Source of the DNA: Microbacterium sp. A20
Lineage (GTDB): Bacteria; Actinomycetota; Actinomycetes; Actinomycetales; Microbacteriaceae
Length of the DNA stretch: 64,000 nucleotides
Direction of reading: 5' to 3'
NCBI RefSeq assembly: GCF_004794515.1
Contig: NZ_SSDF01000074.1
Span: forward strand, 143,645-207,644
Made by a program: the position numbers and the translations under genes. Positions 26,359 to 35,575 of this stretch are shown piece after piece. The first letter of the stretch is position 1; every line of letters starts with the position of its first letter. Below the pieces are notes generated by a model. It searched no databases. It saw only the letters and a list, made by a program, of their open reading frames with translations, and had not been told where the DNA came from.

Positions 26359-27279
26359 ATGGCCCTGAGTAGACGCGAACGCTTCAATCTTAAAAGTCGG
26401 ATGATTGAGATTCAGCAAGATGACCGCTCCTGGACATTCGAGCGAACGAACCTGCTGCTCTCGGAGTTTGGCTTCACGGTTCTGGACCGATTCGACAGCA
26501 ACGGCGAGTTCACCTTCGGGGACAGCATCCAGACGATCACCGATGCAGACCTCGTCGAGATGTACTCCCTGATAACGGGTGCCGATGACGACGACGTTCG
26601 CGCAGAACTCGAGACGGCCGATTCCTCGCTCTGGAAGCCGGGATATGTGCGCGTCTTCTTGTCGCACTCTGCCATGCATAAGCAGTTCATCGGCCGGGTG
26701 GCGAGTGAGCTGGCTGTGTCGGGCATCCACGCTTTCGTCGCACACGACACCATGGAATACGAAGAACCCTGGCAGGACCAGATCGAACATGGGCTTCGCA
26801 CCATGCAGGCTTTCGTCGCGATCACCCATCCCGAGTTTCTGACGAGCGCTTGGTGCCAGCAAGAGGTAGGTTGGGCGCTGGGTCGTGGTGTCCCTCGTTA
26901 CGTAATCCGATACCCGGCGGACCCGGCAGGGTTTATTGGACGAACTCAATGGCCGCAGGCCGCTGAGGAGCGGGACGTAGACGTCGCCGCTCGGATTCTC
27001 GAATGGATCAGTCGAATGCCGGAGTTCTCGGATCAGATCGTCACTGGGTTGCTCTCAGCCCTTCGAGCGGCGGACAACTACCTGGACGCCGGCGCGACAG
27101 CGAAGCGCATCGCGACCGTTGACACGCTGAACGTTGATCAGTGGTCAGAACTCGCTGAGATTTATCACAGCAACGACCAAGTCGGCGGGGCGGGGCTGGT
27201 GCGTAGAGAGCTGCAGCCGTACTACCGATCCCATGGGCAAGCGTGGCCACCGCAGCGGACCAACAGCGTAGACCCTTAG
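26359..27279 (+). CDS. TIR-domain protein
   Basis: A 306-residue protein whose middle third is a TIR domain (about residues 96-195): VRVFLSHSAMHKQFIGRVASE is the first strand and helix, FVAHDTMEYEEPW the BB loop, and SAWCQQEVGWALGRG carries the Glu (about residue 169) aligned with the NADase Glu of bacterial and plant TIRs. The N-terminal 95 residues and the C-terminal helical tail are unassigned and may be the sensor. Bacterial TIR proteins in defence islands deplete NAD or make cyclic ADP-ribose signals on infection; that role is inferred from island context. No partner gene is adjacent. Confidence 0.8.
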   Translation: MALSRRERFNLKSRMIEIQQDDRSWTFERTNLLLSEFGFTVLDRFDSNGEFTFGDSIQTITDADLVEMYSLITGADDDDVRAELETADSSLWKPGYVRVFLSHSAMHKQFIGRVASELAVSGIHAFVAHDTMEYEEPWQDQIEHGLRTMQAFVAITHPEFLTSAWCQQEVGWALGRGVPRYVIRYPADPAGFIGRTQWPQAAEERDVDVAARILEWISRMPEFSDQIVTGLLSALRAADNYLDAGATAKRIATVDTLNVDQWSELAEIYHSNDQVGGAGLVRRELQPYYRSHGQAWPPQRTNSVDP

Positions 27280-27655
27280 AGATGAGGCATCACCTCTTCC
27301 ACAACATCTGAGTCCCAACCGGGTGGCTGGAGAGCTGGCACTGGAGCTGGAATTCTGCGCCCGTAACCTCCATACAACGCAGTGATCTGCTCGCCAATCG
27401 GGGGCGTCGGACGTGGTGCCGGGCCTGTGGCCGCAGGATCTCGTGCCAACTATCCGACGACGCGGCCCGCAATGTCGGAAGGGAGGCATCGAGTGCGTCG
27501 AGACGAAGCAAAGGCTGGAGCGGATGCCTCGCACCTGGGTTATCTCGTCCTTTCCTCGCCTGTTCTATGCCGCCTCAATCGCTGGCCGCGACCCCAGTTA
27601 CGCCGGACTCGCCGCCAGTGAAGTCGCGACTGAAGGAGTTCGTTATCTGCGACAT
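27280..27655. other. 376-bp gap between convergent genes
   Basis: Between the TIR gene and the convergently transcribed nuclease-STAND gene. Rightward frames run through it, but they overlap the STAND 3' end and lack ribosome sites or family resemblance. No obvious terminator hairpin with a T-tract was seen. Confidence 0.5.
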
Positions 27656-29959
27656 TCAATGGCCTGCAGCGACGTCTTCGAATGGATCCCGCGGACCGAG
27701 GCTCTCGGTCGAAACTGGACCGGCCGGGGCCGCAAGCCTCGAGCCCTCGGCTGGCGACTCGCCATCTTCATCCTCGTCGAAGGCCCGGTCATTGATATGG
27801 TCTTCTACTTGATCGCACCGTTCAAGGACCTCTGAGCGTTGGGTGAATGCACCGCGGATGGCGGCCACGTAATCGCGCGGAGCTTGGTAGAGCTCCTCTT
27901 TCGTCATATCGCTGATGATCGAGCTCACTTGGTCATCAATGCGCTGTTCCAGTTCAGGCAGCACCTCCTCCTCCAGACGTTTGAGAAGGTCGACTCGTTC
28001 CTCTGCCGAGAAGAGGCCCATGACTGACGCGTCTGCCCAACCGGGATCGAGTTCGTCAATGCCGTATTGGACGATGCGCTCGACCGCCGACCGCCGCACA
28101 GTTTCAGGCAGGGCGGCCGCTTCGTTAAGCCGGCCGAGGACGGCGGGCTGCCACATCGCCTCGATCATCATCCCGAAGTCCGCCATGCGGGGTAAAGCGG
28201 CATGGTGGGCCTCCGCCCAGATTCGCAGGAACTCATCGGAACAGCGTGTTCGGAGGAACCATGCCCTCCGTCCCGTCGACCATTCATGCCGCTCTGGGGG
28301 CGCTACGCGCGAGGCGATCCGTGAATACATCGCAGGCGGTACTCGAACGAGTGTCCCCCGCTGGTCCGGCCCACCGCAGTCGAGCTGAGACACGAGTTCA
28401 TCGACCGTCATACCTTCCAGATACACAGAGAGCGTGGAGATGTCGCGAGCAACGGAGGCAGCGAAGCCTTCTCTGATTGTGGGGTGATGGAATCGCCAGA
28501 CCGTATTTCCATCAGTCCGTGTGCTCTGGGACAGAAAGGTACCGTCGATGGCCGCGAAGGCGCGGGCAGTTTCCGCCACAGTGGCTCCAAGTGCTGTCAC
28601 AGCAGCAGTTAGCCGCTCGTCTGGTGCGAACGGCGCGAGGAGTTCTCCACCTGAGAGGTATATCGCGGCGAGTGCCGCGCGTTGTGCAGGCTCGACGCCG
28701 TCGAGAACGTCGACCAGGAACTCGTTCGGATGCTCGAAGTAGGACACGAGAGCGTCCTCGCCCCGCAGACCTGACATCGGCGCGAAGCCCTGAAGCGAGA
28801 GGCGACGCGCTACTTCTGGCTGGAATCGCCTTGCCGCCGCCACGGCGCGCAGGTGCGGACGCCACTCATTCAGGACGGCGGCGGGCTGATCACCGGCCTT
28901 CAAGTGGTTATAGAGCATCTGCTCTTTCTCGGAGCCGCTCAGTTGCGTGATGTCGATCACAACCTGCTGTTCCTTCAAGCGAGGGAAGGAGTACTCCTTC
29001 ATCCGCGGGCGGGCGTCGCGGTAAATGTAGTCGCGACTGGTCATCAGCACCCTCGCACCGTGGCCGACGGCCGCCATCACCTCAGGCATTCGGCGCACCC
29101 AGGCGTCCGTCAAATGCGGCTCGTGTCGAATGCTGCCGAAGGCATCATCGACCCAGAACATCTGTCGCGGGTCGTCAGGGTTCCAGTGCGCGAGGAGGTC
29201 GTCGGGGCCGTCGACTCGCATCACATCGCACTGCCAATTATCGAGCGCGGTCATGCAGAGCATTGCTGCGATTGTTGACTTCCCGCTGGCGGGTTCACCG
29301 AGGAGCAACACAAACCCATGGTCGGTCAGAGCATCACTTGCGTCTCGGTATGCGCCTGTGGGGACAAACGTCTCTAGCTCTCGAGTCAGGCTGGTCAGGA
29401 GGGCGCGAGCCTGACGCATTCTGCGTTCATCGAGGATGCTCGTGAGATCGCCAAGCCCGTAAACACGCGGGACGTAGCGGCGCAGGTTCCAGTTCTTCTC
29501 GATCTGCGTGCAGATCCAGGGGCCGGGTAGCATCGCCACCACCTTGGGCCCGCGTCGCCGTACCTCCTCGTCGAACCAGGCTCTAGTTTGGCCAGTGATT
29601 CGCAGGTTGGTGAGCACAATGTAGCCGTCGCAGAGCCCCCGCTCATGTAGCTCCGCGACCTTATCGAGTTCATCTCGAAGATCCGACGGCGACAATGTGC
29701 CCGATGAATCCACGCTGAACTTGCACTGCACGACGACTCGAAGTGCAGGCGAGACGAACTGCTTCAGCTCAGGCACGGGATCGTCTCCCGGCGACGTCCA
29801 GACGCCGTGGAAAGCACCGTCCTGACCGACGTCATTGGTGTCAGCGAACGCCGTAAAGGTCTGCCCCAACGTCTCCTGGAGCACGACGGCACAGAGATCT
29901 TGGAAGGCTCGCCAGCCCAGCTTGTGGAGTTCGTAGTCGGGTCCGGACATTGAGGCCAA
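27656..29959 (-). CDS. Mrr-type nuclease fused to a STAND NTPase
   Basis: A 767-residue fusion. Residues 1-130 form a PD-(D/E)xK fold of the Mrr restriction-endonuclease type: a helix WRAFQDLCAVVLQ, an Asp in NDVGQDGAF near residue 47, and VVVQCKF (Q78-x-K80). An ATPase core follows with Walker A LLLGEPASGKST at about 219-228, Walker B MFWVDDAFG near 269-277 and a GARVLMTSRDYIYRDAR segment typical of STAND (nSTAND3-like) proteins. The C-terminal 350 residues are a helical array probably sensing a phage component. Alternate start at 29950. Nuclease-STAND fusions act as antiviral NTPases (Avs-like) that cut DNA once activated; the trigger is unknown. Confidence 0.75.
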   Translation of the reverse strand: MASMSGPDYELHKLGWRAFQDLCAVVLQETLGQTFTAFADTNDVGQDGAFHGVWTSPGDDPVPELKQFVSPALRVVVQCKFSVDSSGTLSPSDLRDELDKVAELHERGLCDGYIVLTNLRITGQTRAWFDEEVRRRGPKVVAMLPGPWICTQIEKNWNLRRYVPRVYGLGDLTSILDERRMRQARALLTSLTRELETFVPTGAYRDASDALTDHGFVLLLGEPASGKSTIAAMLCMTALDNWQCDVMRVDGPDDLLAHWNPDDPRQMFWVDDAFGSIRHEPHLTDAWVRRMPEVMAAVGHGARVLMTSRDYIYRDARPRMKEYSFPRLKEQQVVIDITQLSGSEKEQMLYNHLKAGDQPAAVLNEWRPHLRAVAAARRFQPEVARRLSLQGFAPMSGLRGEDALVSYFEHPNEFLVDVLDGVEPAQRAALAAIYLSGGELLAPFAPDERLTAAVTALGATVAETARAFAAIDGTFLSQSTRTDGNTVWRFHHPTIREGFAASVARDISTLSVYLEGMTVDELVSQLDCGGPDQRGTLVRVPPAMYSRIASRVAPPERHEWSTGRRAWFLRTRCSDEFLRIWAEAHHAALPRMADFGMMIEAMWQPAVLGRLNEAAALPETVRRSAVERIVQYGIDELDPGWADASVMGLFSAEERVDLLKRLEEEVLPELEQRIDDQVSSIISDMTKEELYQAPRDYVAAIRGAFTQRSEVLERCDQVEDHINDRAFDEDEDGESPAEGSRLAAPAGPVSTESLGPRDPFEDVAAGH

Positions 29960-30184
29960 TCTAAGCAGAGCGGAGCGAGTAGACGAAGCGTCGTCGGCTC
30001 CAAGGCACGCGTTTCGGCAGTTCTATGTACGTAAATAGGGGAACTAACAAAGACGAGCTCCGCGGCGGAGGTACAACTGCCACAGAACTCCTCGGCCTTG
30101 AGCCGGACTGCACCATCGTCAGGATGCCTTCCTAGCTGTGGGTGATACGAGTGCCGTCGCTTGGGAAAACTGAGACCGGCCCCG

Positions 30185-31804
30185 CTATACCGCTAGCCGC
30201 GCTAGCGGTGCGACGGCGGCATGCCATCTGCTTCCGACGAGCAACACGATGATCCGCTCGCGGGCTCGAGAGAAGACGACGTAGAGCAGTCGGCTAGTGT
30301 TCGGGAATGGCTCTGTTTCTTTGCCCATGAAATCGCCCTCACGAAGCACGACGATGGTCGCATCCGCCTCTCGTCCCTTCGTCTGGTACAGATTCATCAG
30401 CTGAACTTCCCGCGGGTTCAACGCTGAGTCGGTGAGTGCCGCGTAGCTTGCCTCCCGCGCCTCGACGCATATCGAGGCAACAATTTGTGTGTCGCTCAGA
30501 TCTCGACCAGCTCGCGCTGCCCGAGCATTCATCACCGCGAGGAGCACTCCTGCTTGCTGCCAAGCACCAGACTTTTGAGGGAGCCCAAGGGCATCATGCG
30601 CTAAGCGCGCCTCGTGCACTACGACGTGAACGGAGGGAGCTTTGAGGAGCCGGTCCCGCAACGCGTCCAGGCGCTGACGGAGCGTCTGCGGACCGGTGCC
30701 ATTCAACACATGTACCGCAAGCTCTGGCACTTGCGCTCCACGCTGCGCGCTGGTCAGAAACACCGCAATAGACTCGATGACACTGTCCCAGGTCGCATCG
30801 CCAAACCGGAACCGCATCATTGTCGCTTGCGCATCCAGGGCGGCCGCCAGTGCATCACTCAATCCAGCAATCTCGTGTTCTATCCCCTCCGCCTCGAGCG
30901 CGTCCGACAGAGAAGCGAGCATGTCGTTGTGATGAGTGAATACAGCAACACCGAGCCCCTCCGCGCTCAGCTCAGTCACGAGTTGCGCCACAGTGGACGC
31001 TTCATCGCTAAGGCTGATGCCGGACCGCACAACTAGGCGACCGCCTTCGAGGGCGGAAGCGAGTGCCGGCGCCCCGAAGGCACGTTTTCGAACGGCATGC
31101 GCCACGGCCGGGATGACCCCCGACGGATCCCGAAAGGACGTTTCGGGAAGTATGACCGTGTTTTCCTTTCCTGCAGCAACACATGCGTCATCGATCCTGT
31201 CAACACGGACCCCCTCAGCAGCACGGAACGTGTAGATGCATTGATTCGGGTCTCCGAGTAGGATCACGCGATTGGTCGGGGTGATCAGCCCGAGAAACTC
31301 CTGTTGCGCATCGTCGGTATCTTGGAACTCATCCACGATTACAAGACCCCACTGCGACCGAAGATGCCCCGCGACCGCTGGCGATGCGCGCGCGATCTCC
31401 AGCGCTAGTGGGATCAACCGCGCGTATCCGATCTCACTCGGCGCGAGTCCGAGCTTCTCTCGCGCCGGGCTCACCAGCACAGCGTCGCCGTGCCCAACCA
31501 GGCTCCCGAATCGTCGTACTACGGAGAAGGCGAGCGAGTGGAACGTCATCACATCGATACGGCCCGCATGCCTCCCCACCACCGCGCTCGCTCGCGAAGA
31601 AATCCGTGCCACGGAGGCCCGCGAGAACGAAAGGAACAGCACCTTCTCGTGGCGCTTAGAGTCCCGAACGCGCTCAAGATGTGCAGCAGCAGCTGCCAGT
31701 GCGCTCGTGGTCTTGCCGACCCCGGCGCCGCCGAGCACGACCGTCAACTCCTTCTCCGTCGCGACGATCTTCGCCTGCTCGGAGTTCTGTGCTTCCCAGG
31801 TCAT
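30185..31804 (-). CDS. gajB: UvrD/PcrA-like helicase, Gabija GajB-like
   Basis: A 539-residue superfamily 1A helicase. Walker A VVLGGAGVGKTTSA is at about residues 22-35, motif Ia includes VLFLSFSRASVA, motif II is VIVDEFQDTDD, motif III VILLGDPNQCIYTFR, and the C-terminal motifs are LYQTKGREADATIVV and RLLYVVFSRARERI. Length and the overlap (ATGA) with the upstream ATPase-TOPRIM gene fit GajB of the Gabija system, where it senses DNA ends and partners GajA. The end of the gene encodes an inverted repeat, CTAGCCGCGCTAG, which may be incidental. Confidence 0.8.
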   Translation of the reverse strand: MTWEAQNSEQAKIVATEKELTVVLGGAGVGKTTSALAAAAAHLERVRDSKRHEKVLFLSFSRASVARISSRASAVVGRHAGRIDVMTFHSLAFSVVRRFGSLVGHGDAVLVSPAREKLGLAPSEIGYARLIPLALEIARASPAVAGHLRSQWGLVIVDEFQDTDDAQQEFLGLITPTNRVILLGDPNQCIYTFRAAEGVRVDRIDDACVAAGKENTVILPETSFRDPSGVIPAVAHAVRKRAFGAPALASALEGGRLVVRSGISLSDEASTVAQLVTELSAEGLGVAVFTHHNDMLASLSDALEAEGIEHEIAGLSDALAAALDAQATMMRFRFGDATWDSVIESIAVFLTSAQRGAQVPELAVHVLNGTGPQTLRQRLDALRDRLLKAPSVHVVVHEARLAHDALGLPQKSGAWQQAGVLLAVMNARAARAGRDLSDTQIVASICVEAREASYAALTDSALNPREVQLMNLYQTKGREADATIVVLREGDFMGKETEPFPNTSRLLYVVFSRARERIIVLLVGSRWHAAVAPLARLAV

Positions 31805-33525
31805 GATGGCGGGAGGACGTCGATCCGTCCTGGGTCACCAGCGCAAAGCGCCTCGATGACGGCGCGTGCGGTCGGTGGTGGGGTTGTCAGTGCCTCGACC
31901 CAAGCAGGCCCAAGTCCATGCTTCTTCAAGATCTTCTTGCTGAGGAGATGTTCGGCGATTGCATCATCTTCGACCTCCTGGGGCAACGCGGGCATCCCGA
32001 GATCTGCGAGCGATACAACGATCTTGCGCAACTTCTCGCCTGGAATACCCCGGATGAGTGCCGCCTCGACTGCGGTGCGTGTAGGAAGGACCACAAGTTG
32101 CTCGCAGAGATCAGCTAACTCGGCAACCGCCGGGTCTTCCTGTCCGGGCTTGTCGTTGTCGACGATTGCGCGGACTCGAAACCCCAGCTCCAACGCGACC
32201 TTGGCCATGGCGGGCAACCGCGTAATGCCACCATCAGAGCCAGGTGGAGCAATCAGTCGAATTCCGTTGGCGGCGAGGCCGTACTTGTCTTTGCCCGTCT
32301 TCTTGAACAGTCGCGCGGAGAGCGCACCGTACCCTTCGGCGTCGAGGGGACCCTCGACGAGCGCGACCGTGCGCGTGCTGAGCGCAGCGAGCAATTGGTC
32401 GAGTACCAACCGTCGCGTAACGCGGGAAGCTTTATCTGTGGTGCTCGAGAGCCGATACTGAGCGCGACCGTTCGCGGTATGCACGAAGCGGATCAGCTCA
32501 TCCGACTTGAACGCTCGGACTACCTCGGCACGACGGGTAGTAAGGATGGATTGGCCCGCGGTGGAGTGAAGTAGAGCCGCCATGTACTCGGAGGATGAGG
32601 CGTCCAGACCGTCGCCGAAGTCATCGGCGATGACCACAACGCCCGACTCCGCCTCGCGTGCGGCCGCAATCGCCTCGGCCACCGAGAAAACACTCTGAAC
32701 AGTGGACCCCTGGGATCGGATGGGCAAGGATCCTGCCGCGCCGAGAGACAGCGCTGGTTGCAGAGCTCGAAGGAGTGCCGCTAGCGATCCGTCGTCGGCG
32801 ACGAAGTCGATACTATCCGCGTCGTTGACGCCGAACAGCGTCTTCGGGCCCGCGTTCAACACCTTGTCGAGCACTTCGGTTACGACCGGCGCGCTCGAGA
32901 AATCACCTGTCGCCGAACGTACGTCTTCATCGAGCTGCGTGAGAACACCGTCGAACGCGCTCGAATCAGACGCCGCGAGCAGGGTTCGTAGCGCGCCTTC
33001 TGCGCGAAGTTGCAGCGCTGGCGCGCTATCGATGAACTGGACCGGAAGAGCCTCTCGCTCCACCCGACTAACGCGTTTGAAAGAGTTTGCTGCCGGGTCG
33101 CTCCGCGCCGGGAAGTCCACCCAGTGATCACCACTATCCGCATCGATGTCGTAGCGAATGCGGTAGCAAAGTCGAACACCAAGCACTGCGTGGCTCGCGC
33201 CCCCCATCCCGGCCGACTCGACGGTCTCTGAGTCAAACGCTTCAAGGCTGTCGCTGAACAGGGTCTCGAGATGCTCTCCCAGATCGAAAAGTGTGACCTC
33301 AACTTCGGTCAATAGCTCGCTTGAGTCGCCACGGACAGGTCGGAAGATATCGAGAGGGTTGACGCGGACTCGGGTGCTGCGCGGATCGAGCACACGACGA
33401 AGCGCCTCCACGAAATCGCTTCGTCCTGCCTGCGGCTCTCCAGCGACAACTGCATCAGCGGGAAGGACAACGCTTGCGCTCTCGAAGCCGCGGAAACGCT
33501 CGATCCTGACCCTCGCGACCCTCAT
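31801..33525 (-). CDS. gajA: OLD-family ATPase-TOPRIM nuclease, Gabija GajA-like
   Basis: A 574-residue OLD-family protein, the length of GajA. The N-terminal ATPase starts with VRIERFRGFESASVVL, followed by VVAGEPQAGRSDFVEAL, where the P-loop Lys is replaced by Arg (GEPQAGRS, residues about 29-36) and the usual Gly-x-Asn is Gly-Glu-Pro. ADDFGDGLDASS occupies the place of Walker B. A TOPRIM domain follows with VALVEGPLDAEGY (catalytic Glu, near 392) and RAIVDNDKPG (Asp pair, near 455). In Gabija, GajA is a sequence-specific nickase held in check by nucleotides. The P-loop change suggests altered or lost ATP hydrolysis. Confidence 0.78.
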   Translation of the reverse strand: MRVARVRIERFRGFESASVVLPADAVVAGEPQAGRSDFVEALRRVLDPRSTRVRVNPLDIFRPVRGDSSELLTEVEVTLFDLGEHLETLFSDSLEAFDSETVESAGMGGASHAVLGVRLCYRIRYDIDADSGDHWVDFPARSDPAANSFKRVSRVEREALPVQFIDSAPALQLRAEGALRTLLAASDSSAFDGVLTQLDEDVRSATGDFSSAPVVTEVLDKVLNAGPKTLFGVNDADSIDFVADDGSLAALLRALQPALSLGAAGSLPIRSQGSTVQSVFSVAEAIAAAREAESGVVVIADDFGDGLDASSSEYMAALLHSTAGQSILTTRRAEVVRAFKSDELIRFVHTANGRAQYRLSSTTDKASRVTRRLVLDQLLAALSTRTVALVEGPLDAEGYGALSARLFKKTGKDKYGLAANGIRLIAPPGSDGGITRLPAMAKVALELGFRVRAIVDNDKPGQEDPAVAELADLCEQLVVLPTRTAVEAALIRGIPGEKLRKIVVSLADLGMPALPQEVEDDAIAEHLLSKKILKKHGLGPAWVEALTTPPPTARAVIEALCAGDPGRIDVLPPS

Positions 33526-34628
33526 GATGCTGCCGCCACAACAGGCACTCGGCTCGCCGCGATTTTGTATAGCTCCACTGGAAGGCCTGATCCGGCGAGG
33601 AAGGAGGCCTCGTCTACGCCGGCCTCATGCAGCACTTCCCGGGCGCGTGGCAATATCGACGGCATCTCCAGCGACGAGATTCGTCCCGGTTCCGCTCGAC
33701 GCCAACCATTCTGTGACATGCGGATAACCGCGTTGCGGTACGAGACGTCGCTCATGACACCAAGAGCACGCGCGCGGTAGAGGAGCGCGGCGAGGCTGAC
33801 GCCCCAGTACTCCTTTAGCTCGGCCAGCGCTGCCCACGCTTTACCCGCAGTCGAAATGGGCAGGAAAGGGGCGATCTCTTCGGCGGGCATCAGGAACTCA
33901 GAAGCGAAACGGTTAGCCTGCTCCTCGGCGACCTTGCCACCCGGTTCAGCGTCGTGGTGCATGATCAGATGCCCGAGTTCATGAGCGGCGTCGAAGCGTT
34001 GCCGGTAGTAGTCGTCCTTCACCGGGTTCAGAACGATGATCGGCCGGGTTGCCGAGTGCAAGGAGTACGCATCGATGGCCGCCACCCCCGGCTCGCTGAA
34101 AACGACAACTACACCGCTACGCTCGACAAGCCGCACAACGTGCTGCACCGGTCCCGGGCCGACGCCAAAGAACTGGCGGGCCTCGCGCGCGGCTTCCTCG
34201 GGAGTCATCGAACGTTCGTCGGAATCCACGGGCAGGTCGGGCAGGAGCGCCTCAGGGAACTCGACGGCGTTCTCGAGCATCCCGGCGATCTCCGCCACGA
34301 ACCGGCCATAGGCCTCAGCCTCGTCCTGTGCGATCTGCGGTGTCGAGCGGAGCGAACGGAAGTGTGGCTTGGTAGCCTTCGGCGGCGCTCCTCCCCCAAA
34401 GAACTGAGGCTCCACCTGCAGCGCTAAAGCGAGCTTCGCCACCGTGGCCCGGTTAGGTTGCTTGGCGCCGCTCTCCCATGCCGTCACCGAGGCCGGCGAC
34501 ATCTCGATACGGCTCGCCAGGTGAGACTTCTTCAGTCCCTTCAGCTGGCGTGCCATAGTGAGGCGCTCACCGTTGAAGAACGAAGCCGCGGCGGCGAGCG
34601 TCTGAGACGGTCGACGCGCCTCAACCAT
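33522..34628 (-). CDS. Xre-type HTH fused to ImmA/IrrE metallopeptidase
   Basis: A 368-residue protein. An N-terminal Cro/C1 helix-turn-helix (about residues 22-75: LTMARQLKGLKKSHLASRI and SPASVTAWESGAKQPN) is followed by an ImmA/IrrE peptidase domain whose HELGH zinc motif is in RFDAAHELGHLIMHHD (near residue 220), with a downstream Glu in EEQANRFASEFLMP. Such proteins cut repressors (ImmA, IrrE) or repress their own operon. I chose ATG 34628, giving 8-bp overlap with the upstream gene and a start close to family homologues; the 3' end overlaps the GajA-like gene by ATGA. It probably controls or switches on the Gabija-like genes. Confidence 0.82.
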   Translation of the reverse strand: MVEARRPSQTLAAAASFFNGERLTMARQLKGLKKSHLASRIEMSPASVTAWESGAKQPNRATVAKLALALQVEPQFFGGGAPPKATKPHFRSLRSTPQIAQDEAEAYGRFVAEIAGMLENAVEFPEALLPDLPVDSDERSMTPEEAAREARQFFGVGPGPVQHVVRLVERSGVVVVFSEPGVAAIDAYSLHSATRPIIVLNPVKDDYYRQRFDAAHELGHLIMHHDAEPGGKVAEEQANRFASEFLMPAEEIAPFLPISTAGKAWAALAELKEYWGVSLAALLYRARALGVMSDVSYRNAVIRMSQNGWRRAEPGRISSLEMPSILPRAREVLHEAGVDEASFLAGSGLPVELYKIAASRVPVVAAAS

Positions 34629-35433
34629 TCGCCGCGCCCGCCCCTTCGCCCGCACCAGCCCGCTTGATCCGTACCGGCACGTCGTCGACGTCAGTCGAGG
34701 CTCCACCGCTCGGCATCTGATGTGTGACCGGGAGACCCGTACCGCCCGTCGGAGCTCCGCCGGAGAGCAGCAGTTCCTTCCAGTGCCAGCACGAGTCTCC
34801 CGGGTATCCGGGGTTCTTGCTCTGTCCGATATACAGCTCGAACTGTTTGGTTGCGGGGTGGAAGGCATGCGCTGCGATGAGCGTCACACCAGCGAAGTCA
34901 TCATCGTCTGGGATGCCTGGGATGGACTCCAAGCCGAACTCTTCATCGTCGAAGAGTGCGTTATCGCGGACGAATAGTTGGTCTGCGACACGCTTCTTCG
35001 CGTCGCTACGCTGCACCCACTTGATCTCGTCAATCTTTCCGAAGGGGAAGGACTGCAGCAGCACGCGGTACCCCTGGATAGCCCAGCCGGGAGACTGCTT
35101 GTAGTCCCGGCGTCCGACCAAGTCCTCATGAAGGCTCGGCATCGAGTCGAAGGCCTCGGGTGTGATGCCACGCTTGAGGAAATCCTCGCCGACGCTCTCG
35201 AGGCCCTCGGCCAGCCTGAAACGACCATTCGAGGTCGCCCGGTCGAGGAGGTCTCGAAGGTGCTTGAAGTTGAGATAGCCGACGACGCCCTGATCGTGGC
35301 CCTGGTCCTCGTCGAAGAGCTGGTCCGTCGCAGCGAACGCTACGGGCGCACCCCACTTCAAGACATCGAGCAGTCCGGACATCTGGAGCTCGGAGAGGGC
35401 CTCGTGTTCTGCGGTCATGGGATTAAAGTACAC
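34621..35433 (-). CDS. hypothetical protein leading the Gabija-like operon
   Basis: A 270-residue protein without a family I recognise. It begins at a GTG (MYFNPMTAEHEAL) or the internal ATG at 35418. The first two thirds are mixed helix and strand with many aromatic and acidic residues (AATDQLFDEDQGHDQGVVGYLNF, ALFDDEEFGLESIPGIPDDDDF). The last 60 residues are Gly/Pro/Thr-rich and low in structure. It shares 8 bp with the Xre-ImmA gene and so belongs to the four-gene operon. Possible roles are the ImmA/IrrE substrate, a sensor, or an inhibitor; not established. Confidence 0.65.
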   Translation of the reverse strand: MYFNPMTAEHEALSELQMSGLLDVLKWGAPVAFAATDQLFDEDQGHDQGVVGYLNFKHLRDLLDRATSNGRFRLAEGLESVGEDFLKRGITPEAFDSMPSLHEDLVGRRDYKQSPGWAIQGYRVLLQSFPFGKIDEIKWVQRSDAKKRVADQLFVRDNALFDDEEFGLESIPGIPDDDDFAGVTLIAAHAFHPATKQFELYIGQSKNPGYPGDSCWHWKELLLSGGAPTGGTGLPVTHQMPSGGASTDVDDVPVRIKRAGAGEGAGAANG

Positions 35434-35575
35434 GACTCCCAGTAGATGGTGCTTGTATTTTTACTCTCGGCGTGTCGAATGCTTGCAAGTCATCCTGGAT
35501 GGGACACAGTTCGGGTGAGCAGGCTTTTCACTGCTGTGAGTGGGCACGCTGGGCGCCAACAGGTAGACCGCTGGG

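Noticed and set aside
27413..27835. Rightward gene between the TIR and STAND genes
   Set aside because: Overlaps the 3' end of the STAND gene, has no ribosome site, and its composition looks like a shadow frame.
30190..30210. Terminator hairpin at the gajB-like 3' end
   Set aside because: CCGCTAG/CTAGCGG pairs within the coding end, but there is no T-tract after it and the stem is short.
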